64,000 nt of DNA from Bryoerythrophyllum caledonicum (lineage: Eukaryota > Streptophyta > Bryopsida > Pottiales > Pottiaceae). Shown here piece after piece: positions 21,440-29,359 of this stretch; the first letter of the stretch is position 1; each line of letters starts with the position of its first letter. A program made the translations under genes and the position numbers. The notes beneath the pieces were generated by a model, which worked only from the letters and a program-made list of their open reading frames with translations, was not told the DNA's origin and searched no databases. The stretch spans positions 8,845,989 through 8,909,988 of the forward strand of contig OZ020518.1 in NCBI GenBank assembly GCA_963971425.1, read 5' to 3'.

Positions 21440-22996
21440 GTGGAAAACCCTGCTCCAAAGGAACCGAAGGAGGTGGTGACTAAGGACACTTGGAAACCAA
21501 GAGTAGGCCTGGCGGATGGAGCAGTGGAGGTGGAGGAACATGAGTTCCTGAAGGAGTATTTAGATTGTTTTGCTTTCAGTTTACAAGATTTGGGAGTGTT
21601 GAAGGGGCAAGAAGTGCGTATTAACTTAACCGACGAAGCACCAATTTATCGAAAGCCATACAAGTACAGCGACATGGAGCGGAAGATGATTCGTGCTCGC
21701 ACTAAAGAATTGATGGGTGCAGGGTTGGTGGAGTTGGTTCCTCCAGATTGTGAGTATGCATCAGCAACGGTTATGCCATCCAAGAAGGACATTTATGGTA
21801 ATTGGACTGAGAAAAGGATGTGTGGTGACTATAGGAGAATTAATAAATTCACTAAGTCAGACCGTTATGCAATGCCAACTCCTGAGGAGAACTTTGAGGC
21901 CATTGGCCATGCCAAGGTGTTTAGTACGTTGGATTTACGCTCTGGATACCACCAGATTGGATTGAGAGAGGAAGACAAGGAGAAAACCGCATTCTGGGGC
22001 ATTGACAGGGATGGGTAGGACCGGTTGTTTCAATGGAAGTTTCTACCATTTGGATTGAAGAATGCTCCAGCAGAATTTCAAAGGGTCATGGACAGAGTAT
22101 TCTCGGGGCTGGATTTCGTGAGATGCTATATTGATGACATCATTGTCTTTAGTAGGAATCGAAAACAACATAGACTACACTTGATGGAGGTTTTTGCTAG
22201 ATTGAGGCTTCATGGATTAAAGTTGCACCCTGGTAAGTGTAAATTCTACTTTGATCGCATTGAGTATTTAGGCCACATGATTTATCCAAGTGGATTAGGT
22301 GTGGTAGCCAGCAAAGTGGAAGTAGTGATGTCTATTCCTAGACCACGAGATGTTAGTAGGTTGAGAGTATTTCTGGGGTTGTGTAACTATTATAGAAAGT
22401 TTGTCAAAACTTTCAGTGCTATTGCCAAGCCATTAACCATGTTGACAAGGAATGATCAACCTTGGATCTGGGGAGATGAGCAAGAGGCGGCCTTTCAACA
22501 ATTGAAAGACCGTTTGGCATCAGCACCAATACTTCGGAGGCCTATAGCAGGAAGGACATACCAGCTACACACAGATTGGAGCTCGTTGGGGATTGGTGCA
22601 GTATTGACGCAAATGGATGATGATGGTAAGGAATTTGTGATTGCGTATGCCAGCCGGTCCAACAACAATGCTGAGGCTCAGTATAGCTCGTATGAGGGGG
22701 AATGCTTGGCTACGATATGGGCAATTGCTCATTTTCGGTGTTATCTTTATGGTAACAAATTTCTGTTAGTTACAGATCATCAGTCGTTGAAATGGTTGAT
22801 GGAGTCTGATAAATTGACAGGAAAATTGGCACGGTGGGCCTTGATGTTGATGGAGTATGACTTCAAGGTGGTTCATAGGGCAGGTTTGGTTAATATGGAT
22901 GCAGATGGCCTTAGCCGCAATCCAATTCCAAACCAAGAGGATGATACAGGTGCTAGGTGGCATAGTGAGGGTGAAACCGACCCGTTGCCAGGGTGA
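21440..22996 (+). CDS. pol: Reverse transcriptase and RNase H of the methyltransferase gypsy
   Basis: Same phase throughout, with one TAG at 22016-22018. RT blocks: YRKPYKYSDMERKMIRART, then KRMCGDYRRINKFT, then FSTLDLRSGYHQIGL with catalytic Asp, FLPFGLKNAPAEFQRVMD, and an intact YIDDIIVFS at about 22129. RNase H follows: QLHTDWSSLGIGAVLTQM, then YEGECLATIWAIAHF, VTDHQSLKWLM and NMDADGLSRNP keep the acidic catalytic residues. The TAG follows DRDG and is one transition from a TGG or CAG codon. TGA 22994-22996 separates this from the integrase; a TGG or CGA origin is possible. Confidence 0.88.
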
Positions 22997-23020
22997 CATT
23001 GTTCGGGTTTTCTGGGGATA

Positions 23021-24556
23021 TTGACAATGAAGGGAGACACCACTGGGGAAGCTACTGTGGCCACAGTAGATGAGGATGGAGGTGAGGAGTCTGGGGGCGC
23101 CAGAGATATTCACGAAGACACGAATGTGATGCAGTTTTTGCAAGATGGAGAAACGGTGGCTTCATGGTCTCATAAGGAGAGAGATAGGGTTCTACAACGA
23201 GCCAAGAGGTTTGTGTGGGAGAGGACTCACCTTGTGAGAGTGTGGCCAGATGGTACTAAGAAGGTAGTACCAACTCCAATAGAAAGAGTGAAACTGATTA
23301 AAGACACGCATGAGGACCTTGGACACTTTGGAGTGCGGAGGACTTATAGTCTACTTCAGATTCACTACTGGTGGCGTGGAATGCAATCTCAAGTGCAAGC
23401 TTTAGTGGCTCGGTGTATGGTGTGTGACCAGGTACGAGCGTCTTTTAACGCTCCAATGCCTCAGTTACAACCTTTGCCAATTATGGGCTTAGAATATAGA
23501 TGGAGCTTGGATTTTGCAGGTCCATTGCCAGTGACACCTCGACACAACAAGTATGTGTTGGTAATCATCGAGCATTTCTCGAAATGGATAGAGTTAGTGG
23601 CATTGCCTGATAAGTTCAGTGAGGGAGCTGCTTATTCGTTTCTTGACCGTGTTTTGAGTCGCTTTGGAGCTCCAGCAGAGGTACTTACAGACCAAGGCAG
23701 AGAATTCTTGGGTGAGTTTCAGACGTTGTGTGAGCAAGCGATGATTGATCATCGCACTACTTCGAGGGATCACCCCGTAGCAGATGGATTGGCGGAGCGC
23801 ATGGTGCAAACCGTCAAGAGGGGGCTCCGGAAGTACAGCTTGAAGAAAGGACATCACCAGGATTGGGATTTACAGCTACCATGGATAGCAGTGGGCTATC
23901 GGTTCAGCAAACAGGCATCCTTGGCGTCTTTTTCACCTTACTATCTATTGTTTGGAAGGCACTCGGTTTTACCGAAGGCCATTCAAGCAGATGCTGACAC
24001 CGTGTTGGCTAACATGGACAATCCAAACACGTGGGCTCAAGTGTGTGAGCAACGTGCAGAGTTATTTAAAAGGGTGATGCCTATGGCATTGGAGAACCTC
24101 TCCATTGCTCAACATCGGGATACGTTGCGTTATGCTACAATACGAGGAGGTGGTTATCGACCGCAGGTGCGGCGTTTCACACCTGGAGACTATGTGTATT
24201 TGCAGCAAGCAGCGCCCACCACCTTGGATGTGACAGCAGGAAGGATAATCTTGAGAGTTCGTGAGGTGAAGGACTCAGGAGTGTTAGTGTTGGAGGGTCG
24301 TGATGGCAAGAAGTGGAAGGATCACACACGTAATTGTGCACCTTGTCACTTGCCACACATTGATGGGACAATACACCCTGGTCTCTCTCACATCTCTGTT
24401 GGATTACGTTGTCGATTGTGTGGTAGTGCCAAAAGGGCAGCCACTATGGTTATTTGTGACTTATGTTCTACGGGGTGGCATTTAGAATGCTTAACTCTAC
24501 CTCTGTTGGAAGTAGCAGTGGATCAATGGTCTTGTCCTGAGTGTTTAGCACGTTGA
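23021..24556 (+). CDS. pol: Integrase with C-terminal PHD finger
   Basis: 511 codons, same phase, ending at TGA 24554-24556. The HHCC zinc domain (HEDLGHFGV to CMVCDQ) and DDE core are intact: WSLDFAGPLP, LTDQGREFLGEF, and the Glu in GLAERMVQTVKRG. The C-terminal part has the GPY/F-like basic beta region. The last 50 residues form a complete C4HC3 PHD finger: C464, C467, C479, C482, H487, C490, C505, C508, with the usual Trp (W503) two residues before the last Cys pair. PHD fingers read histone H3 tails, so this is a plausible replacement for the chromodomain of chromoviruses in integration targeting. That role is inferred. Confidence 0.9.
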   Translation: MTMKGDTTGEATVATVDEDGGEESGGARDIHEDTNVMQFLQDGETVASWSHKERDRVLQRAKRFVWERTHLVRVWPDGTKKVVPTPIERVKLIKDTHEDLGHFGVRRTYSLLQIHYWWRGMQSQVQALVARCMVCDQVRASFNAPMPQLQPLPIMGLEYRWSLDFAGPLPVTPRHNKYVLVIIEHFSKWIELVALPDKFSEGAAYSFLDRVLSRFGAPAEVLTDQGREFLGEFQTLCEQAMIDHRTTSRDHPVADGLAERMVQTVKRGLRKYSLKKGHHQDWDLQLPWIAVGYRFSKQASLASFSPYYLLFGRHSVLPKAIQADADTVLANMDNPNTWAQVCEQRAELFKRVMPMALENLSIAQHRDTLRYATIRGGGYRPQVRRFTPGDYVYLQQAAPTTLDVTAGRIILRVREVKDSGVLVLEGRDGKKWKDHTRNCAPCHLPHIDGTIHPGLSHISVGLRCRLCGSAKRAATMVICDLCSTGWHLECLTLPLLEVAVDQWSCPECLAR

Positions 24557-24600
24557 GGGTCTGAGTGGACAAAGTCTAGCATTAAAAATATGTTAGAGGC

Positions 24601-24637
24601 AATTAACGATGGGGGTCTACTTGCACCCGGCCTACCC
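24601..24637 (+). promoter_or_regulatory. Conserved 3' signal shared with the gag-only family
   Basis: TTAACGATGGGG followed shortly by TTGCACCCGGCC. The same signal, in the same order and spacing, lies downstream of gag in three copies of the gag-only family (54071, 59241 reverse strand, 62223). The purine run before TGCA looks like a polypurine tract and LTR start, but the element 3' terminal repeat lies further right, so it may instead be an internal packaging or priming signal. Confidence 0.65.
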
Positions 24638-24788
24638 TTTGTTTGTTAAGTCTTTTAGCGCCTTTTCATGTGGATTACAGTGATTCTATGGTTTTGAGAG
24701 GTTTTCATTCGCGGTTATCATTCAGTTTACATATAAACTGTGTGGTTCGCCGGTGTGAAAGGGGCTTCAGCACGGGCGAAGGGGGCGA

Positions 24789-25020
24789 GTAAAGGGGTAC
24801 TTAGAGACCGCTTACTACTTCTTGGTGTACGAGGTCATGGGTCATTTATTTCTTTTTCCCCAAGTTTGGATTGCTGAAAGTGTGTGTGTGTGCATTGTAT
24901 TATTGTTTTATAGAGGTAACGGTGGTGGTTATGTCACCGTTACTCTCGAGTTGTCTTTGACTGTGCGTTCTCACCTGATTAGCACGATGTTATCTTGGCA
25001 CGATGCGGTTGTGCACGACA
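24789..25020 (+). repeat. Repeat B1 of the methyltransferase gypsy
   Basis: 232 bp beginning GTAAAGGGGTACTT and ending GTGCACGACA. It recurs at 25394-25625 (B2) with five differences, four of them transitions. It is followed by GC and then A2. The contained open frames are not conserved as protein and look incidental. A TGTG run of six repeats lies inside. Confidence 0.9.
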
Positions 25021-25022
25021 GC

Positions 25023-25393
25023 TGTCAGGTTCGACGCGTTGGAGGGTTTGTGGAGGTTGGTTTACGCGTTGTAAATCAACTAGGAGGTTAAATGGCCCAA
25101 GGAAACCCTAGATGCTAGCTTTAGTTGTTAATTAGAGTTAGTATTAGTGTTCTTTGACTTTTAGGGCCTTGGTGGTGTCTTTTGACACCTCATTTGGGAC
25201 TTGGAGTCCAAATGACCTCCACGTGTAGTGTGGGGAGACTCATCTTTCTCAAGTTGAGTCTCCCACGTGATGGAGTGAGAGAGTGCGTGCTTGCGTGCAC
25301 TTCTTAAACTTCATTGTTATTATGCGACCATTCTTTAAGAATGGCATTGGCTTGACTATATGTAGTTTATGAGTATTTTCTACTTGTTTATTA
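25023..25393 (+). repeat. Terminal repeat A2 of the methyltransferase gypsy
   Basis: 371 bp, the second copy of A1 (14291-14661), starting TGTCAGG. It sits between B1 and B2, so A2 plus B2 form a 603-bp unit with TG...CA ends, which would be the expected LTR. Confidence 0.9.
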
Positions 25394-25625
25394 GTAAAGG
25401 GGTACTTGGAGACCGCTTACTACTTCTTGGTGTACGAGGTCATGGGTCATTTATTTCTTTTTCCCCAAGTCTGGATTGCTGAAAGTGTGTGTGTGTGCAT
25501 TGTATTATTATTTTATAGAGGTAACGGTGGTGGTTATGTCACCGTTACTCTCGAGTTGTCTTTGACTGTGCGTTTTCACCTGATTAGCACGATGTTATCT
25601 TTGCACGATGCGGTTGTGCACGACA
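25394..25625 (+). repeat. Repeat B2, right terminus of the methyltransferase gypsy
   Basis: 232 bp, second copy of B1, ending CACGACA at 25625 directly before the target duplication ACTC and the resumed gag frame of the OTA element. Confidence 0.9.
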
Positions 25626-27308
25626 ACTCTTTCTCCATTTAAATTAGATGATGAATTAGAAAAAGCCTTAGAAAAGGCATTGAGACAAATCAAAAGGGAG
25701 AAAACATATAAGACACTGTCCAACCCTCCAAATTCTCCTCAGTCAGAATCAAAGAAAGCACAATTTACCCCAGAAGAGTTAGTACTCGTAGCATTAAAAA
25801 ATCCTAGAAAAGAATATGTAGGTAAAAGAAAAGATAAAAAATATACCACTCACTCTTGTAGTTCTAATAGCCCAAAAGAAGTGAATTGGGAGACCCAAAG
25901 CAAGAAAGCTTGGTCTAATTCCTTAGAAAAGAAAGAATCCTCAGAAGAGGAAGATGAAAAACTTGTTAATGAAGATATATTTAACGTTAACACTCAACAA
26001 CTTGATGAGTTAGAACAATTGTTTAGAACCCCCATACCACACTCCTTAACAATTGATCGTACCTACGAAGTAGGTAACTCCTCAAACCAAACAGACTTTG
26101 AGACTCCCTATCCAAGTTTTTTTGCCCAAAGATTTGAGTCGAAATTAGAAACACCAATATTTACTCACAGTGAAGCAAAAGAATCTATTGACCACTTTCT
26201 TAATGCCAGATCATTGAAAAATGAGGAAGAAAAATATGAGTTTCGTAAGGAAGTGTTAGAAGCATTTAGCCAAATCCTTAGACCTACTACCTTAAACTTT
26301 GACATACAAGAAGAGATTGACCAATCTAGTGTGGAGGAAGAGGAGGTTAAGTATAATCTTATTAACGAGGAAGAGTTTGAAGTAAGTGGGCAAAGTGAGC
26401 CTAAAGGAGGTGAAAGTAAACTTAACAGTGTTGAAGAAGAAGAACACTCAGAACTACCATCACGAGTAGAGAGTCCAGCTGGACATTCCTCAGGTACTTC
26501 TGGGAGGACTTCTCCTTCTGACACTTCTTCTATTAATTCTACCTCTAGCAGGTCCTCACCACCTTCAACCCCTCCTACTCCTGACGACCTTTTGGTTGAT
26601 CCCGTTGCTATGGCGCATCTTAGGATGCTTAATATAGCTCCATTTTCCATATTCTATGGAGATTTAGGAGAGGATCCAGATTCCTACTTGGAAAGATTCC
26701 AAGTAGTAGCAATAACTAACAATCTAGCAGTTGATAAGTATATCACTAGTTTTCCTGGTAATCTACTAGGGGAAGCTCAGAGGTGGTATGCAGCATTAAA
26801 TCTTCTATCAGCAGACTGGGATACTTTAAAAGAGGCATTTTTGGCCAGGTTTAGGCCTCAGTCTTATCATAATACCTTGTAAGATCAATTACAAAGTTTT
26901 CAGATGTATCCTACTGAATCTATAGCGGGTTACTATACCAGACTTAAGAATTTGTTACACAGATGGAGGGATAATGAGATGCCCGAGTCATGGATTACAA
27001 ATACATTCACCAGAGGATTATTAGATCCTTTGTGTATCTATCAAGTCAAACTTTCTAATCCTGTAAACTTAACTGCAGCATATGAGGCTGCTAGAAATTG
27101 GGAAGCTGCTATGGAAAGATCTAACATGTTGTATCAAAACAGAAGAGTTACACAATTAGATCTTCAATATATGCCTATACCTTATCCAATTGGAATGGAT
27201 AGGAGTGGAAGAGACTACTATCCTAAAACAATAACCCATCAATCTCAATTAATGTTATCAGGACCAATCTCAGACAACAAAAAAACATTTAGCCTTAATG
27301 CCTGTTAA
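25626..27308 (+). CDS. gag: OTA gypsy gag, C-terminal part
   Basis: Continuation of the gag frame interrupted at 14290. An acidic, Ser-rich region precedes the capsid core: FSIFYGDLGEDPDSYLERFQ, then LLGEAQRWYAALNLLSADWDTLKEAFLARFRP, and, after an in-frame TAA at 26880-26882, SIAGYYTRLKNLLHRW and SWITNTFTRGLLDP. This is the Retrotrans_gag fold. The TAA lies after YHNTL and one transition (CAA) explains it. A second TAA at 27306-27308 ends the frame before the knuckle region, which continues in another phase. Confidence 0.8.
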
Positions 27309-27354
27309 CAATGAAGAAACTGAAATCCAAGCTTTACAAAAATAATTCAGAGAA

Positions 27355-27984
27355 TTGTCAGTTCAAATTAACGACGGAAAGAATAAGAGACCTAAGGCTA
27401 CAAACCAAAGAACTAATATTTGGTGTAGTAACTGTAAAGGGCATGGACACTTAAGTACAAAGTGTCGATATTCTATTGGGGGAATCCCTAAACTTAAGTG
27501 TGCTTATTGTGGTGCAAAGGGCCATGACATAACTACTTATAGAAATATAAAAGAAGTTAAGGCCTTGGTGCAAGAGCAACCTGCACAAAGTAATAATAAT
27601 AAAAAAGTCCCTTACAGGATTACTTCTAAACAACCCTTTACCAAACCCAGTGATAATAGACGTCCCTGTGGGACAAATGGATACAATCAACATGCGGTTT
27701 GGAGAAGACCATCTAATCAAGATAGGAATAAGGGAGCTGTATGTTTTAGGTGTGGAGAGTCGGGGCATTACTCAAAGGAATGTCCAAATCCACGACAACA
27801 AGTGGGATATAACCCAGTTTGTGGAAAATGTGGACAATCAGGTCATGTTTCTACTTACTGCACTCCTATTATCACAGAATTTCCTATTGTAAGAAAGCAA
27901 GTTCACATTCAAGAGGTAGAATCCTCTAATGCTAGAGATGTGAATTGTCTGGCTGTTGATACACCCCAACGTTTTTATTACTAG
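27355..27984 (+). CDS. gag: OTA gypsy nucleocapsid region with four zinc knuckles
   Basis: In one open frame are four CCHC-type knuckles: CSNCKGHGHLSTKC, CAYCGAKGHDITTY, CFRCGESGHYSKEC and CGKCGQSGHVSTYC. The second lacks its last Cys (Tyr, TAT at 27538), explained by one G-to-A change. Knuckles of this type bind and package element RNA. The frame overlaps the start of the protease frame by 29 bp in a different phase, as at a programmed frameshift or after an indel. Four knuckles is more than the one or two usual for gypsy elements. Confidence 0.75.
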   Translation: MSVQINDGKNKRPKATNQRTNIWCSNCKGHGHLSTKCRYSIGGIPKLKCAYCGAKGHDITTYRNIKEVKALVQEQPAQSNNNKKVPYRITSKQPFTKPSDNRRPCGTNGYNQHAVWRRPSNQDRNKGAVCFRCGESGHYSKECPNPRQQVGYNPVCGKCGQSGHVSTYCTPIITEFPIVRKQVHIQEVESSNARDVNCLAVDTPQRFYY

Positions 27985-29008
27985 ATCACAAGCTAGAAAA
28001 GCTAAGGAACAAGAGCCAATTAGTAATTCAGAAAGTGATTACAGTAAAGTTAAACTTAATCCTGTGCTTAGTAGACAAATGCCTACTATACTAAAGAAAC
28101 CTGAACCACCTAAATCCAATCCAAAAACAATAGACATAACAAATAGTGATTCCCAGACCAACATTAGGCCAAAGCCTATACAACCAAAAGATGTATCTCC
28201 ACCTAAAGATAAACCAAGTATTCCAACAAAGTCGTTGAAACAACCTACTTTTTATAGACCTTCAAAGACCATTGTTAAAGAATCCTCATTGACATTGAAA
28301 AAAAGAAAGTATCATAGAATGATGAGATTAGCTGTTGGGATGAATCCTTATGACATCCTTACAGATTTGGATAGATTACAACCTCAGATTTCCTTAAGAC
28401 AGTTACTTGCTTTGTCACCATCTTGTAAGAATGAATTAACATCCTCTTTAATAAGGAAAAGAGCCAAAATAGTTGAGGACAACAATGTTAAGAAAGCTAA
28501 ACCAAAAACAAACAAAGAGACAAGCAAACTTCAACCTGAGATTGTAAGTGTCCATGATATCTCTTTTGATCCAGGAGCACCCACAGTCGATGTCATTATA
28601 GATGGGACTTTAGTTGATGGAGTCCAAATTGATAGTAGGAGTAGTGTTAATCTTATGAATGTTAACACTATGGAAGAGTTGGGTATAACTAACATAGTAC
28701 CTACTCCTATTATCCTAAGAATGGCAGACCAAAGCCGAGTGAAATCATTGGGTAAATTGTTGCAATTAAACACTATAATTGGTGGGATTGATTATAAAGT
28801 AGATCATATTATTTTTAAAGTAACTGAGTCCATATCAAGCCACCCTATTCTCCTTGGCAGACCTTGGTTATCCTTAGCCAAAGCTAAAGATGACTGGGGT
28901 AAAGGGACGTTAACAATAGGGGAGGGTAAAAGTGAAATAGTGCTACCAATGTTTCCAGTGGAGTACCACGGAGAAACTGAGAATGAGGATTTAGATTGGA
29001 CCAATTGA
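27956..29008 (+). CDS. pol: OTA gypsy protease region
   Basis: 350 codons. The N-terminal half is a Pro/Lys/Ser-rich linker. The retropepsin fold follows, with VDVIIDGTLVDGVQIDSRSSVNLMN and, near its end, HPILLGRPWLSLAKA. The active-site DSG is DSR (AGG at 28637), one G-to-A change from DSG; protease activity should be lost. A short in-between frame, 29109-29318, continues the acidic linker to RT in another phase. Confidence 0.75.
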   Translation: MIHPNVFITRSQARKAKEQEPISNSESDYSKVKLNPVLSRQMPTILKKPEPPKSNPKTIDITNSDSQTNIRPKPIQPKDVSPPKDKPSIPTKSLKQPTFYRPSKTIVKESSLTLKKRKYHRMMRLAVGMNPYDILTDLDRLQPQISLRQLLALSPSCKNELTSSLIRKRAKIVEDNNVKKAKPKTNKETSKLQPEIVSVHDISFDPGAPTVDVIIDGTLVDGVQIDSRSSVNLMNVNTMEELGITNIVPTPIILRMADQSRVKSLGKLLQLNTIIGGIDYKVDHIIFKVTESISSHPILLGRPWLSLAKAKDDWGKGTLTIGEGKSEIVLPMFPVEYHGETENEDLDWTN

Positions 29009-29359
29009 GGCAGATTCTGAATCTGAACCTGGTAACACTAATAAAGTCCAAGATATGCCTACTATTAAGAGTTTAGGCCCTGGAGAATACTTTGTTCCTC
29101 CTATTTAGGTGGATGACTCAGATGCAGCCATAGAGGCATGGAAAAATGCCCCAATATATAATGTGACAATTGAAAAAGAGTCAGATAAGGAACCTCCTTA
29201 TGTAAGTGATTTAGACAAATTACTGGGTGAAAAAAAAACACCTAGTGTCAAACCTTTAATAAAAAATAATGTAGAAATAAACTTAGGAACTAAAGAAGAT
29301 CCTAACCTAAGCCAATAAAAATATATGACGGATTACAACCTCAAGAATATGATGAGTGG

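Larger units (their letters stand above)
14291..25625 (+). mobile_element. Ty3/gypsy element encoding a DNMT3-type methyltransferase and a PHD finger
   Basis: The element starts TGTCAGGTTCG and ends GTGCACGACA, with ACTC duplicated on both sides (14287-14290 and 25626-25629; AACTC is also possible). Coding order is a leader ORF, gag with knuckles, aspartic protease, cytosine-5 methyltransferase, RT, RNase H, HHCC/DDE integrase and a C-terminal PHD finger. From 17465 to 24556 a single frame holds throughout, broken only by five stop codons. The terminal repeats are not simple LTRs: A1 (14291-14661) is at the left, and B1-A2-B2 (24789-25625) at the right. Capture of DNA methyltransferases by retrotransposons has been reported in charophyte algae and dinoflagellates; the PHD combination is what I find striking. 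Confidence 0.85.

Noticed and set aside
24622-25020. Treating 24622-25020 as a complete 3' LTR starting TGCACCCGG
   Set aside because: No copy of it exists at the left end, and the target duplication lies at 25626. The A2-B2 unit fits the terminus better; the TGCACCC signal is kept as a separate feature.
24822-25642. Two near-identical 80-residue frames starting near MGHLFLFPQVW
   Set aside because: They are the B1 and B2 terminal repeats read in the same phase; their similarity comes from the DNA duplication, not from a gene.
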